NCBI RefSeq assembly: GCF_030812855.1
Contig: NZ_JAUSTK010000001.1
Span: forward strand, 248,001 to 312,000
Reading direction: 5' to 3'
From: Paenibacillus wynnii
GTDB taxonomy: Bacteria; Bacillota; Bacilli; Paenibacillales; Paenibacillaceae
DNA length: 64,000 bases
Under the pieces are notes generated by a model. The model saw only the letters and a program-made list of their open reading frames with translations, searched no databases and was not told the DNA's origin. The first letter of the stretch is position 1; each line of letters begins with the position of its first letter. Below, one piece after another: positions 8,449-18,070 of the stretch. Position numbers and translations under genes: made by a program.

Positions 8449-10110
8449 ATGAATAAAGCCTTTTGGAAAGAAGCCGTAGTCTATCAAATTTACCCTCGCA
8501 GCTTCATGGACAGTAATGGTGATGGAATAGGTGATCTACGTGGAATTATCTCTCGGCTGGATTACCTGCAGAAGCTTGGTGTCGATGTGGTCTGGTTATC
8601 ACCGGTTTACAAGTCGCCCAATGATGATAACGGTTATGACATCAGCGACTATGAGGATATCATGGATGAATTCGGCACCTTGAAGGACTGGGAGGAACTG
8701 CTTGCAGGCCTGCACGACCGCGGCATCAAATTAATGATGGATCTGGTAATTAACCATTCCTCTGATGAACATGCTTGGTTCGCGGAGTCACGTTCCTCTA
8801 AAGACAATCCTTACCGTGATTACTACATTTGGCGTCCAGCCCAACCTGATGGCAGACTGCCTAATAACTGGAGTTCCATCTTCAGTGGTCCTGCATGGGA
8901 GCTTGATGAAACGACTGGTGAATACTACCTCCACCTGTTCTCACGCAAGCAGCCTGATCTTAACTGGGAGAATCCGCGCTTACGCGAAGCGCTTTATAAG
9001 ATGATAAGTTTTTGGCTCGATAAAGGTGTGGATGGGTTGCGGATGGACGTCATTAATCTGATCTCCAAGACTCCCGGTCTTCCTTCGGCCGGAGAAGAAG
9101 AGCTGGACTGGGGCGGACAATATTTCATGAATGGCCCGCATGTGCACGATTATTTGCAGGAAATGAATGAGCAGGTTCTTTCTAAATATGACATTATGAC
9201 TGTCGGCGAGACTCCGGGTGCAACCGTAGACGATGCTATTTTGTATACAGGGGAGGACCGTAAGGAACTGCAAATGGTGTTCCAATTCGAGCATATGGAT
9301 GTGGATTCAGGCCCCGGGGGTAAATGGGACGTGGTCCCTTGGACGCTGATTAATTTGCGCAGCATTCTCCACAAATGGCAGAGCGGACTTGCCGAGCAGG
9401 GCTGGAACAGTCTTTATCTGAATAATCATGATCAACCGCGGATGGTATCCCGGTTCGGAAATGATGGACAATACCGTGTGATATCGGCCAAAATGCTGGC
9501 TACTCTGCTGCATACCCTAAAGGGAACTCCGTATATTTATCAAGGTGAAGAAATCGGCATGACGAATGTGAAATTCTCAGTACTTGAAGATTACCAGGAT
9601 ATCGAGACTCATAATATGTATCGTGAAAAAGTAACCGAAGGCGGAGCGGATCATGAAACGATATTGAATGCTATCCATGTCAAGGGTCGTGATAACGCCA
9701 GAACCCCTATGCAATGGAATGCGTCGGCAAATGCGGGTTTTACAGAAGGGACTCCGTGGCTAAAGCTTAATCCTAACTACAATGAAATTAACGTAGAGCA
9801 AGCGTTAGCAGATCCTGAATCCATATTTTATTATTACCAACAGCTGATCAAACTGCGCAAAGAGAATCCGATTATGGTGTATGGTAAATACGAATTATTG
9901 CTACCGGAGCATGAATATCTGTATGCCTACACCCGGTCTTTGGATAACGAGAAGTGGTTAGTGCTGCTTAATTTCAGCGATACTCCACAAAGGGTTGATC
10001 TGCCAGCAGAATTAGAAACCGTTAGCAGACTCATTATAAGTAATTACGAGGAATCTTCTTCTGAGATAGAGATGCTAAGACCTTACGAGGCCAGAGTCTA
10101 TTCTTGCTGA
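8449..10110 (+). CDS. malL: oligo-1,6-glucosidase/alpha-glucosidase (GH13_31)
   Basis: Cytoplasmic exo-glucosidase (553 aa) releasing glucose from the non-reducing ends of isomalto- or malto-oligosaccharides. ATG at 8449 follows AAAGGAG. Typical GH13 regions: YQIYPRSFMDSNGDGIGDL, DLVINHSSDEHAWF, nucleophile Asp200 in LRMDVINLI, acid/base Glu254 in VGETPG, Asp328 in NNHDQPR. Val201 directly after the nucleophile is the residue associated with alpha-1,6 preference in oligo-1,6-glucosidases and dextran glucosidases; alpha-1,4 enzymes usually carry Ala or Gly there. It would remove branches left by neopullulanase action. Confidence 0.88.
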   Translation: MNKAFWKEAVVYQIYPRSFMDSNGDGIGDLRGIISRLDYLQKLGVDVVWLSPVYKSPNDDNGYDISDYEDIMDEFGTLKDWEELLAGLHDRGIKLMMDLVINHSSDEHAWFAESRSSKDNPYRDYYIWRPAQPDGRLPNNWSSIFSGPAWELDETTGEYYLHLFSRKQPDLNWENPRLREALYKMISFWLDKGVDGLRMDVINLISKTPGLPSAGEEELDWGGQYFMNGPHVHDYLQEMNEQVLSKYDIMTVGETPGATVDDAILYTGEDRKELQMVFQFEHMDVDSGPGGKWDVVPWTLINLRSILHKWQSGLAEQGWNSLYLNNHDQPRMVSRFGNDGQYRVISAKMLATLLHTLKGTPYIYQGEEIGMTNVKFSVLEDYQDIETHNMYREKVTEGGADHETILNAIHVKGRDNARTPMQWNASANAGFTEGTPWLKLNPNYNEINVEQALADPESIFYYYQQLIKLRKENPIMVYGKYELLLPEHEYLYAYTRSLDNEKWLVLLNFSDTPQRVDLPAELETVSRLIISNYEESSSEIEMLRPYEARVYSC

Positions 10111-10209
10111 TACGAAATTCAGGAGCTAATCTCTGTCTTTATAACGCACAAAATGACAGGTAAAGCTGCTAAACTTCATGATAGTATGGTATCAAAGGAG
10201 ATGGCGAAC

Positions 10210-11070
10210 TTGGAATGGCTCATTAGAATGAAGGACGCTTTGGAATACATGGAGAGCAAAATGGAAGATTCGCTGAATATTGAAGAGATAGCTAAGGTTG
10301 CCTGCTCCTCCCCTTTTCACTTTCAGCGTATGTTCAATATGTTGACCGGAGTTACGGTCGCAGATTATATCCGTAAACGCAGATTAACATTGGCTGCCCA
10401 AGAATTGACTATATCTAATGCCAAAGTGATAGATGTAGCCCTTAAATACGGATATGACTCTCCAGAGTCCTTTGCCAAAGCATTCCGCAAGGCACACGGT
10501 ATTTCACCCTCTGCGGCCCGCGGGCAAGGTGTACCGCTCAAAGCCTTTCCCCGTCTCTCCTTCCATCTATCTTTGAAGGGAGATCAAGAAATGGACTACA
10601 AAGTGATTGAAAAAGGCAGCTTTACAGTAATTGGAAAGTCATGGGGAGTTACGTGCAGAGATGGTGAAAATTTTCGCAGAATCCCTCAGATCTGGCAGGA
10701 AGTAAATGCGGACGGCACTTCTGATAAGATCATTGAAATCGGAGGTAAAGAGGAAATTCTCGGTATTTGCATACAGATGGAACCTGCAAATGAGAATTTC
10801 TTCTACTGGATCGCTGCGGAGAGCGGATCCGACACTGACCCTCAGGGTTTTGAGACTACGGCAATTCCCGCTGCAACCTGGGCTGTATTCACCTCGACAG
10901 GACCGATGCCGCATGCTATTCAGAATGTGTGGAAACGTATTTATGAGGAATGGTTTCCAGCCACAGGTTATGAGCACACAGGCGGACCTGATTTTGAATT
11001 ATATCCACCCGGAGATCCCGGGGCAGATGATTACCGCTGCGAAGTATGGATTCCGGTCAAAAAAAGTTAA
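10210..11070 (+). CDS. AraC-family regulator with GyrI-like effector domain
   Basis: Transcription factor of about 286 aa. Two AraC helix-turn-helix units occupy the first ~105 residues (NIEEIAKVACSSPFHFQRMF and VIDVALKYGYDSPESFAKAFRKAHGISPSAA). The remainder resembles the AraC effector-binding/GyrI-like fold (FTVIGKSWGV, IPAATWAVF, EVWIPV), a small-molecule or drug sensor. I prefer the TTG at 10210, 9 bp after AAAGGAG, over the ATG at 10201, which abuts the ribosome site; the resulting start EWLIRMKDALEYME is family-like. The upstream reading from 10153 has no ribosome site. No target operon is evident. Confidence 0.8.
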   Translation: MEWLIRMKDALEYMESKMEDSLNIEEIAKVACSSPFHFQRMFNMLTGVTVADYIRKRRLTLAAQELTISNAKVIDVALKYGYDSPESFAKAFRKAHGISPSAARGQGVPLKAFPRLSFHLSLKGDQEMDYKVIEKGSFTVIGKSWGVTCRDGENFRRIPQIWQEVNADGTSDKIIEIGGKEEILGICIQMEPANENFFYWIAAESGSDTDPQGFETTAIPAATWAVFTSTGPMPHAIQNVWKRIYEEWFPATGYEHTGGPDFELYPPGDPGADDYRCEVWIPVKKS

Positions 11071-11082
11071 AAATTCACGCCT

Positions 11083-11119
11083 ACCACCCTTTCAAGAACT
11101 ATTGAACGGGTGGTTTTTT
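11083..11119 (+). terminator. intrinsic terminator after the AraC gene
   Basis: ACCACCC/GGGTGGT with an extended TTCAA/TTGAA inner stem, followed by TTTTTT. Confidence 0.85.
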
Positions 11120-11121
11120 GT

Positions 11122-11149
11122 TTTACGAATAGTGAAACCTTGCTATAAT
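11122..11149 (+). promoter_or_regulatory. sigma-A promoter of degV
   Basis: TTTACG (11122-11127), 16-bp spacer and TATAAT (11144-11149) with an extended -10 TGC. It starts immediately after the preceding terminator and 56 bp before the degV start codon. Confidence 0.65.
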
Positions 11150-11204
11150 AGAAGAATTATTATGATTTATAACTGTATCTATGAAATGGGTGAGGGAGAA
11201 ATTC

Positions 11205-12065
11205 ATGTCTACTGTAAAAATATTCGCAGACAGCACTTCCGATTTGCCTCAGGGCTGGAAGGACACTTATGACATTAGCGTTGTCCCGCTTTATGTAGTT
11301 TTTGAAGACCAGACCTATAAAGACGGCCTTGATATTACACCTGAAGCTGTGTATCGCCGGGTAGAAGCATCAGGTACTTTGCCCAAGACAGCAGCGCCCT
11401 CACCGGCGGATTTCATGGCTGCCTTTACTCCAGTTGTGGAAGCTGGACATGATATTGTATATATAAGTCTCTCCTCTTCTCTATCCTCCACTTACCAGAA
11501 CGCCCTACTAGCTGCCGGGGAGTATCCGGAAGGACGGATAAAGATTATTGACTCACGGACCTTGTGCGGGGGTATTGCTCTATTAGTAATGAAGGCCGTT
11601 CGCGCAGCTCACAACGGACTTAGTGCTGGTGAGATTGCAGACCAGCTGGAACAGGATCGTGACAGGGTAGAGACTGAATTTGTTGTCGATACGCTGGATT
11701 ATCTATATATGGGTGGACGCTGCTCCGGTATGCAGAATTTTATCGGCAGCTTGCTCAAGATTCGGCCCATTCTAAGAATGATCGAGGGTGCTATCGTACC
11801 TGTGAACAAAGTTCGCGGCAAAAAGGAGAAAGCGGTGGAGCAATTGCTTCAGAATGCACTCTCTAACATTGAACGTATGGATAAAGAACTGCTCATTATT
11901 GCTCACACGCTGGCTGACGATGACGCTCAGCATTTACATAACGCTCTGAAAGAAGCAACGGGTATTGATAATATCGCAGTGATACGGGCTGGCTGTGTAA
12001 TCGGCAGTCACTGCGGTCCGCAAACGGTTGGTCTTATGTATATGCTTAAGCCCGATTCTGTGTAA
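11205..12065 (+). CDS. DegV family fatty-acid-binding protein
   Basis: DegV/FakB-type protein (286 aa) that binds a fatty acid, usually as partner of a fatty-acid kinase. ATG at 11205 follows GAGGGAG; the reading from 11181 is an extension without its own site. Recognisable elements: IFADSTSDLP at the N-terminus, TAAPSPADFM, the DIVYISLSSSLSSTYQNA binding loop, IDSRTLCGGIALLV, and LDYLYMGGRCSG. It stands alone between two terminators with its own promoter, so it is probably a monocistron. Which ligand it carries cannot be told. Confidence 0.9.
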   Translation: MSTVKIFADSTSDLPQGWKDTYDISVVPLYVVFEDQTYKDGLDITPEAVYRRVEASGTLPKTAAPSPADFMAAFTPVVEAGHDIVYISLSSSLSSTYQNALLAAGEYPEGRIKIIDSRTLCGGIALLVMKAVRAAHNGLSAGEIADQLEQDRDRVETEFVVDTLDYLYMGGRCSGMQNFIGSLLKIRPILRMIEGAIVPVNKVRGKKEKAVEQLLQNALSNIERMDKELLIIAHTLADDDAQHLHNALKEATGIDNIAVIRAGCVIGSHCGPQTVGLMYMLKPDSV

Positions 12066-12078
12066 ATGTACGGCACAT

Positions 12079-12122
12079 CAAAAAACCTCCGCTCCCTTAT
12101 CATAAGGGCCTTGGAGGTTTCT
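12079..12122. terminator. bidirectional terminator between degV and the PAS kinase
   Basis: AAAAACCTCC pairs with GGAGGTTT around an inner CCCTTAT/ATAAGGG stem. It serves the two convergent genes. Confidence 0.85.
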
Positions 12123-12138
12123 TGGCGTTCCGATGTTG

Positions 12139-14070
12139 TTACCAGGAAGCTGTAATTCCCACTTCTGATTCTTCTTTAGGAAAGGAGAGCATAAATCGGA
12201 AGGTAGACCCCCTGTGCTCCTCACTCTCTACAAATATAGTGCCGCCCATCAATTCCACAAGCTGCTTGGAAATCGCAAGTCCAAGTCCAGTCCCGCCATA
12301 TTTCCGGTTAATGGACGGATGCACCTGTGAAAAAGACTGAAATAGCAAATTCAGCTTGTTAGCAGCAATACCCACTCCGGTGTCTCTCACGGAAAACTCC
12401 AATAGATAGTCCGATGCTTCCGGCAGTGGAATATTCTTCACCGAAAGTGTTACGCTTCCTTTCTCTGTGAACTTGAGTGCATTGCCAACCAAATTAACAA
12501 TGATTTGCCGTAATCTGCTCGGATCGGTTTTTATAATTTCAGGAACACTTGTATCCGCCCACCACCGCAGCGATAGCTTCTTCTCCTCTGCCTTAGGCGT
12601 AAAGAGATCCACAATGCTGGAAATCATTTCTCGAAGATCGAACATCTCGGACTGAAGAGGCATTTTGCCAGCTTCCATTTTGCTGAAATCCAGAATATCA
12701 TTCAGAATATGCAGCAGGCTGTAGCTGCTGCTTCGTAAAATATCTGCATAAGTACGTTGTTCCTCACCAAGCTCCGTTTCTAGCAGGAGATCTGCCATTC
12801 CGATCATACCATTCATAGGTGTGCGGATTTCATGGCTCATCATAGCCAAGAAGTCTGACTTCGCCCGGGCGGCCTTCTCAGCGAACTCCTTAGCTCGAAT
12901 GATTTCCCTTTCATTAGTGATATCGCTAAAAGCAACAACCGCTCCCTGAATCCCCCCGTTATGAATTATGGGAGAGACCCGGTAATTCACCAAAAAGCTT
13001 GTCCCATCCTTACGCCAGAATACTTCCTCATCCATACTTCGTGTGACTCCATCGGAAATAGTTAGACTGATAGGAAACTCATTCTCAGAATAATGGGAAC
13101 CGTCATAACGAGTATGATGAATAAGTGATTGGCTATGGATTCCAATAAATTCCTCGCGAGAGTATCCAAGCATCTCCATAGCAGCCGGATTGATAAAGAT
13201 GGTGTGACCTTGCGTGTCGAGCCCAAAGATCCCCTCAGATACAGAATCCAGAATAAGACTATGCCGCTCGCTGAGATCCTTGATCTGTTCCAGATTGCGC
13301 ATATTTTCTGTAATATCAATGGCAACGCCATGTACGCCTTCCAGATGTCCGTTTATCTTAATGGGAACATTAACCACATTTATCAAAAGTGTATGCCCGT
13401 TTTTATGGGTCAGTTTCACTTCATGGTGCTTGGGCTCAGAAACAGTATCCAAATCATAGGATGACATCACTCGGTAACACTCATCCGGATGAAGCAGATC
13501 GTCAAAGAGCTTTCCGATTAATTCCTCTTTTGTAAATCCTGTAAGATGCTGCAGTCGAGCATTCACCTCTTTAAACCGTCCTGACAGGTCAAGTAAATAC
13601 ACACTCGCAGGATTGTACTGGAAAAGTGACTTATAACGCTCCTTACTTTCCACCAGCTTATTCTGCGCCCTAACATGCTCGGTAATATCCTTGGCTAACC
13701 CGTACACGCCGACCACTTCGTCCTCAGCTTTTATAGGTACATAGGTTATATCTGCTGTATGCAATTCACCACTTTTGTGAGTGAATTCAATAACAAATCG
13801 AGGAGATTGCCCTTCAACTGCCAAAGCAAAGTTGTACTTTTGTAAAGAAATGCTCTCCTCCGTGTATGCTTCTTTGGCTGAGACATCTTTCATTTCTTCA
13901 AAGGTATAGCCTGAAATCTGATGCGTTGAAACGTTCGTATCCACCAGATTACCCTGTAAATCCAGAATGTAGATCGAATCCGGATGATTCATATATAAGG
14001 ATTTAAAGGCGCCATCCGCCGAAATCATTTTTTTTAAAATCAGAGTCTTATCCTTATACACAGCCCACAT
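12139..14070 (-). CDS. soluble sensor histidine kinase with three PAS domains
   Basis: Orphan cytoplasmic kinase (643 aa from ATG 14070, ribosome site AGGGGG 11 bp upstream; a GTG-started reading reaches 14097). No membrane segment is seen. Three successive PAS domains cover roughly residues 20-130, 145-250 and 265-385, with signatures such as HPDSIYILDLQGNLVDTN and SVSEGIFGLDTQG. A HisKA domain follows, phosphoacceptor His in MSHEIRTPMNG, then HATPase_c with NLVGNALKFTEKG, DTGVGI and GGTGLGLAI. It lacks a receiver domain and has no response regulator beside it. In sporulating bacteria such orphan PAS kinases often feed the phosphorelay; that role is inference. Confidence 0.87.
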   Translation of the reverse strand: MWAVYKDKTLILKKMISADGAFKSLYMNHPDSIYILDLQGNLVDTNVSTHQISGYTFEEMKDVSAKEAYTEESISLQKYNFALAVEGQSPRFVIEFTHKSGELHTADITYVPIKAEDEVVGVYGLAKDITEHVRAQNKLVESKERYKSLFQYNPASVYLLDLSGRFKEVNARLQHLTGFTKEELIGKLFDDLLHPDECYRVMSSYDLDTVSEPKHHEVKLTHKNGHTLLINVVNVPIKINGHLEGVHGVAIDITENMRNLEQIKDLSERHSLILDSVSEGIFGLDTQGHTIFINPAAMEMLGYSREEFIGIHSQSLIHHTRYDGSHYSENEFPISLTISDGVTRSMDEEVFWRKDGTSFLVNYRVSPIIHNGGIQGAVVAFSDITNEREIIRAKEFAEKAARAKSDFLAMMSHEIRTPMNGMIGMADLLLETELGEEQRTYADILRSSSYSLLHILNDILDFSKMEAGKMPLQSEMFDLREMISSIVDLFTPKAEEKKLSLRWWADTSVPEIIKTDPSRLRQIIVNLVGNALKFTEKGSVTLSVKNIPLPEASDYLLEFSVRDTGVGIAANKLNLLFQSFSQVHPSINRKYGGTGLGLAISKQLVELMGGTIFVESEEHRGSTFRFMLSFPKEESEVGITASW

Positions 14071-14201
14071 CCTCTCTGCGTTCCCCCTAGAAATCACTCT
14101 AAGCCCTGCGAAATAAGTCTTTTCATGTATTAATATAGACGTTTTTATAATTCATTATATATCAAAATTGTATGGATTCGTATCTGTTAAAAATAAAAAA
14201 T

Positions 14202-14236
14202 AACCCCCGTCTACAATCGTGACAGAGGTTAAGGAA
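14202..14236 (-). terminator. terminator of the ABC transporter/two-component operon
   Basis: On the minus strand AACCTCTGTC pairs with GACGGGGGTT (with G-U pairs), followed by ATTTTTTATTTTT. Confidence 0.7.
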
Positions 14237-14242
14237 TATTAG

Positions 14243-14944
14243 TTAAGCAATGTCTTCAGTTTCCACCTTTCGGATGGATAAGTAGGCAATGCCAACGCCA
14301 AGCAAAGCAAGAAATATCGATACTGCGGCCAAATTTCCGAGCCGGAATTGATCAAATCCAGAAGTGATTGTACTGACAACAAGGACCGCTGTTACAATTG
14401 TAGCAGGTACTGATTTTTTGCGCATTCCAACGTATAGTGGAATTAATCCAATACCTGCGGCATAAAGGGCACCCATTACGATTACATATAACTCGTTTGT
14501 TACTAGAGAAGCTGTCAATTCACCCGGAATGATATTCACGAAATGATTAATACCGATGAGTATCGCTCCAAGGACTACATCCGATATTACAATGGCAGCC
14601 AATGTGAATAGGAACACGATGATTAGTTTGGCGGCCATCAGTTTTTTACGAGGAATAGGGTACATAAACAGCAATGTAACGGTGTTGTTCTTATACTCAT
14701 CAATGACCAGCTTACATAGCAGCACCGAAGCAAAAATAATAAATACAGCTTTCACAAAAACGAACAAGCCTTCAAATAACTCCGCATAAGAAGCAAACGT
14801 AGGGTCGCTTTCCCCTTGATCTATGAAAACAACAAGAACCATAAAAACGAGAAGACCTAAGTTGGCATAAAGGGAACCTTTGAGCATACCCGACAATTTA
14901 TTTTTACGAATTTCAAGCGAAATCAGCTTAAGCAACGCCTTCAC
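14243..14944 (-). CDS. ABC-2 type transporter permease
   Basis: Membrane subunit (233 aa) of an ABC exporter, with six hydrophobic stretches, including LYANLGLLVFMVLVVFI and IIVFLFTLAAIVISDVV. It follows the ATPase gene with a 17-bp overlap, so translation is coupled. The GTG at 14944 abuts a GGGGG tract; a TTG three codons later has better spacing and is an alternative start. Together with the ATPase, kinase and regulator it forms a detoxification-type module as in bacitracin or lantibiotic resistance (BcrA/B-like). The exported compound is unknown. Confidence 0.82.
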   Translation of the reverse strand: MKALLKLISLEIRKNKLSGMLKGSLYANLGLLVFMVLVVFIDQGESDPTFASYAELFEGLFVFVKAVFIIFASVLLCKLVIDEYKNNTVTLLFMYPIPRKKLMAAKLIIVFLFTLAAIVISDVVLGAILIGINHFVNIIPGELTASLVTNELYVIVMGALYAAGIGLIPLYVGMRKKSVPATIVTAVLVVSTITSGFDQFRLGNLAAVSIFLALLGVGIAYLSIRKVETEDIA

Positions 14945-15845
14945 CCCCGATCAATTTCAGAAAATAATCTTCCAGCGAGTGATGCCTTTTACTTAGGCTC
15001 TCCAGCTCTACATCTGCTATAACAAGGGCCTTGTTCAACTCACGTTGGGAGATGCTCTCATAAATACGAATCGTTCGCGGATCAAGCACCTTGAAATTGG
15101 ATAACCCAAGCTTGTGCTCAAGCACATAAACCGCTTTGGTAGTCTCATTCGTAATCAGTTCCAGATATTCCGTATTCCGGCCACGAATGGATTCCATCGC
15201 TACCTGCTCTACCAACACACCTTCACGAATCACACCGATCGTATCGGCAATCTGTTCAATTTCAGCCAAAATGTGACTGGAGACCAACAGGGTCATCCCA
15301 TACTCCTCGCTTAGCATACGGAATACCTCGCGCATCTCCTTGATTCCGACCGGGTCCAGACCATTGATCGGCTCATCCAGTATAAGCAATTCCGGTTTGG
15401 TCATAACCGCTCTTGCAATACCCAGGCGCTGCTTCATACCGAGTGAGAACTGCTTTACAGGCTTGTTATCGATCCCTGTAAGCTTTACCAGTTCCAGCGC
15501 TTCACCAATCGCCTGTGGATTATAATAGCCCATGTACTCTCCATGCAGGATCAGGTTTTCTTTTGCGGTCAGCTTGTCGTAGAACACTGGGTATTCTATA
15601 ATGCAGCCCATCCGTTTCAGCATTTCATAGGAGCGATCCATCATTTTTTCTCCGAAAAATTCAATTTCTCCGTTCGTTGGCTTTACGAGATTGGTGATCA
15701 TTTTCATGACTGTTGTTTTGCCGGCTCCGTTCGGGCCTAGAAATCCGTAGATTTCTCCCTGCTTAATATTCATATTCACGTTGCTTACGGCTTCTTTGCC
15801 CTGATACACTTTTGTGAGATTACGTGTTCGGAGTATGGTTGTCAT
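14928..15845 (-). CDS. ABC transporter ATP-binding protein, BcrA-like
   Basis: ATPase (305 aa) powering the adjacent permease. Walker A is GPNGAGKTT (~residues 38-46), signature LGMKQRLGIARA, Walker B LLILDEPINGLDP, then the switch His in LLVSSHILAEIEQ. The C-terminal ~90 residues, ending RHHSLEDYFLKLIGG, match the BcrA/NatA style of exporter ATPases. ATG at 15845 follows AAAGGGG. A gap of about 110 bp separates it from the kinase gene, so a promoter controlled by the upstream response regulator could lie there. Confidence 0.88.
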   Translation of the reverse strand: MTTILRTRNLTKVYQGKEAVSNVNMNIKQGEIYGFLGPNGAGKTTVMKMITNLVKPTNGEIEFFGEKMMDRSYEMLKRMGCIIEYPVFYDKLTAKENLILHGEYMGYYNPQAIGEALELVKLTGIDNKPVKQFSLGMKQRLGIARAVMTKPELLILDEPINGLDPVGIKEMREVFRMLSEEYGMTLLVSSHILAEIEQIADTIGVIREGVLVEQVAMESIRGRNTEYLELITNETTKAVYVLEHKLGLSNFKVLDPRTIRIYESISQRELNKALVIADVELESLSKRHHSLEDYFLKLIGGEGVA

Positions 15846-15954
15846 TTCCGCTGTCCCCTTTGGCTTTTGTTCTTGTTCTCTATATCTTTATTGTACACAG
15901 CGGATTTTTCTTTTTTATTACTCAATTCTTACTTAAATCTTAAGTTCTACTGAA

Positions 15955-16902
15955 TCAGAAGCGGATTCTTCGAAAAGAGACCGTAAATACCGTTTTGACA
16001 TACGGTTGGCTTGTCAGTTTTATAGTGCCGTTCATTTGCTCCGTTAGCCTTTTTGTAATCGTTAAGCCCAATCCGCTGCCTTGATACTCCCGGTTTCTTG
16101 AATCCTCAAGAGAATACAACCGTTCGAACACCTTATCCTGATGCGATTCCGAAATGCCTTTTCCCCGGTCCCAAACCTCTATGTATGCGTTCTGTTCATC
16201 ATTATAAAGCCTTAAACCGAGCACTCCGCCGGCATCTCCATATGAAATCGCATTGGATAGCAAATTGGATAAAATCCTGTCCAAAGCCTCGTCATTGCCC
16301 ATTATGTATAGTGCCGTATCAGAGATATCAATCTCCACCTCGCTGCCTTTAGCCGTTAAGAGATCGTAGAAGGAAAGGATATTCCTCCGGCATACTTCAC
16401 CTAGCTCTACCCGAGAAAGAGAGATGTCCCGATCCCCTGACTCAAGCTTAGCCAGATCAAAGAAGCTATTCATCAGCGTGATCACTTGATCTGCTTTCTG
16501 ATGAATGGTGTGCAAGATACGATCACGCTCTGAAGCTGTCATAGTCTCGTCATGCATTATCGTCTCTATATAACCGAGTACAACCGTTAGAGGCGTCTTC
16601 AGATCGTGTGAAATATTGGACAGCATGTTGCGCATCGATTTCTCCAGTTTAGCCCGCTCTATCATTCCCTTGTGATTCACATCAAGCATTCGGTTCAGCT
16701 CAGTTAGCAGCATTTGCAGCTCTTTGTTACTGCTGAAGAGGAGGAGTCTCTCATGAGAGCCCTGAGCTATGATACTGTCAAGCTTCTCATGTATGTATTT
16801 GAGTTGGCGGGAAGATTGACGGTGGCGCTGGTACTGCCAAAGAATAATAAGCAGTAGGCACACAATCACAATAAGTAGGATGGTACTCACAACCGTAATC
16901 AA
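15955..16902 (-). CDS. sensor histidine kinase (single membrane segment)
   Basis: Kinase (315 aa from TTG 16902) paired with the regulator at 16899. The TTG overlaps the regulator's TGA and has GGGAG about 10 bp upstream; the longer GTG reading from 16938 has none. One N-terminal membrane span (ITVVSTILLIVIVCLLLIIL) is followed directly by a cytoplasmic linker, HisKA with His in SNISHDLKTPLTVV, and HATPase_c with NLLSNAISYGDAGG, DRGKGIS and GSGLGLTI. The lack of an extracellular domain suggests that sensing involves the membrane or the partner transporter. The target is probably the ABC genes just downstream. Confidence 0.83.
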   Translation of the reverse strand: MITVVSTILLIVIVCLLLIILWQYQRHRQSSRQLKYIHEKLDSIIAQGSHERLLLFSSNKELQMLLTELNRMLDVNHKGMIERAKLEKSMRNMLSNISHDLKTPLTVVLGYIETIMHDETMTASERDRILHTIHQKADQVITLMNSFFDLAKLESGDRDISLSRVELGEVCRRNILSFYDLLTAKGSEVEIDISDTALYIMGNDEALDRILSNLLSNAISYGDAGGVLGLRLYNDEQNAYIEVWDRGKGISESHQDKVFERLYSLEDSRNREYQGSGLGLTITKRLTEQMNGTIKLTSQPYVKTVFTVSFRRIRF

Positions 16903-17621
16903 TGTGCAGGTTCTCCCAGCTTGTATCCGATCCCCCACAGCGTTTTGATAAATTCAGGTCGCGATGGATCATCCTCTATTTTTTCGCGCAATCTGCGCAT
17001 ATGTACATTAATAACGTTCTCATCCCCGTAGTAATCATCTGCCCAAACAACTCCATAAATTTGCGCTTTCGTAAACACCTGTCCCGGATGGGTCAAGAAC
17101 AGCTTGAGAATCTGAAATTCCTTGGCTGTCAGCTTCACCTCTACTCCGTTCTTCTGTGCTGAGAAATTATCCAGATCCACCGTTAAACCGTGAAGGGTAA
17201 CCCTTTTCTGAAGTAGCGGAACAGGTTCATTACCCTTACCGCTTGATGAGGCATATCCAGCCCTCCGTATAGCAGCCTTCACCCTTGCCGCCAGCTCAAT
17301 CATGGAGAACGGCTTGGTGATATAATCATCTGCCCCGAAGCCAAGTCCCAGTGCTTTATCTACATCGCTGTCCTTGGCCGACATTATAAGTACAGGAACC
17401 AGACTGCTGGCCCGAATGGTCTGTAGAATATCTGTTCCGCTGCGTTTTGGGAGCATGAGGTCAAGTAGAATAAGATCAAAAGCACTGCTACTGCTGCGAA
17501 AAATCATCTCTGCGGCTTCCCCGTCGAATGCCGTTTCTACCTCGTAGCTTTCTTTTACTAAATAGGACCTAACCATTTCACTAATGGCTTCATCGTCCTC
17601 AATCAGCAGTATGCGTTGCAT
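16899..17621 (-). CDS. OmpR-family response regulator
   Basis: Regulator (240 aa) with an N-terminal receiver: IEDDE acidic pocket, phosphoacceptor Asp in LILLDLMLPKRSG, Thr/Ser switch in LIMSAKDS and Lys in YITKPFS. The C-terminal winged helix contains LTAKEFQILKLFLTHPGQVFTKAQIY and NVHMRRLREKIEDD. ATG at 17621 follows GGAGGAG. It overlaps the end of the upstream membrane-protein frame by 19 bp and the kinase start by 4 bp, so the genes are tightly coupled. Likely controls the downstream exporter. Confidence 0.88.
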   Translation of the reverse strand: MQRILLIEDDEAISEMVRSYLVKESYEVETAFDGEAAEMIFRSSSSAFDLILLDLMLPKRSGTDILQTIRASSLVPVLIMSAKDSDVDKALGLGFGADDYITKPFSMIELAARVKAAIRRAGYASSSGKGNEPVPLLQKRVTLHGLTVDLDNFSAQKNGVEVKLTAKEFQILKLFLTHPGQVFTKAQIYGVVWADDYYGDENVINVHMRRLREKIEDDPSRPEFIKTLWGIGYKLGEPAH

Positions 17622-18070
17622 GATTTCTCCTCCAACCAATCACTTATTATAAAAAATAGATAAAATGGATACAGAATCAATAACCCGATGGCGATCAATC
17701 CGCTAACCGGATTTGGTTCATCTCCAGGATAAGTAATAGGGAACAATGACTTAAAAATAAATATAAACATGAATAAATAGAGAATCGAAAGAGGTATCAT
17801 CCAGTACCGCGCGGCACGCCCTTCCATCCATTTATTTAGGATATTCAGAAAAATGATCACTCTACCTATACGGTAAACATTCAACATGAGCCCTAATACA
17901 TCCTCCTTAGAAGCCCACTGAAGGAACATGAGAATATAGAATGCATTTGTTAAAGTATACCAATAATATCCTCCGCTGTGTATCGTACCTCCTATTCTAT
18001 TGAATAGGTGGATAAGTATCCTCCAGCAATAGGAGTTACCTAACCTCCACAGCGAAATTGAATTCAGCAT
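17603..18070 (-). CDS. hypothetical multi-span membrane protein, start uncertain
   Basis: Unrecognised protein with about four hydrophobic spans, e.g. around VYRIGRVIIFLNIL, MIPLSILYLFMFIFIF and VSGLIAIGLLILYPFYLFFII. The C-terminus overlaps the response regulator start by 19 bp. No in-frame start has a convincing ribosome site: ATG 18070 (155 aa, overlapping the upstream gene) and ATG 17929 (108 aa) are candidates. The spans support a real gene, possibly translated by coupling or damaged at its 5' end. It may be part of the two-component operon. Confidence 0.45.
   Translation of the reverse strand: MLNSISLWRLGNSYCWRILIHLFNRIGGTIHSGGYYWYTLTNAFYILMFLQWASKEDVLGLMLNVYRIGRVIIFLNILNKWMEGRAARYWMIPLSILYLFMFIFIFKSLFPITYPGDEPNPVSGLIAIGLLILYPFYLFFIISDWLEEKSCNAYC

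Noticed and set aside
16903..16938. GTG start 12 codons upstream for the sensor kinase
   Set aside because: No ribosome site; the TTG at 16902 has GGGAG and overlaps the regulator stop.
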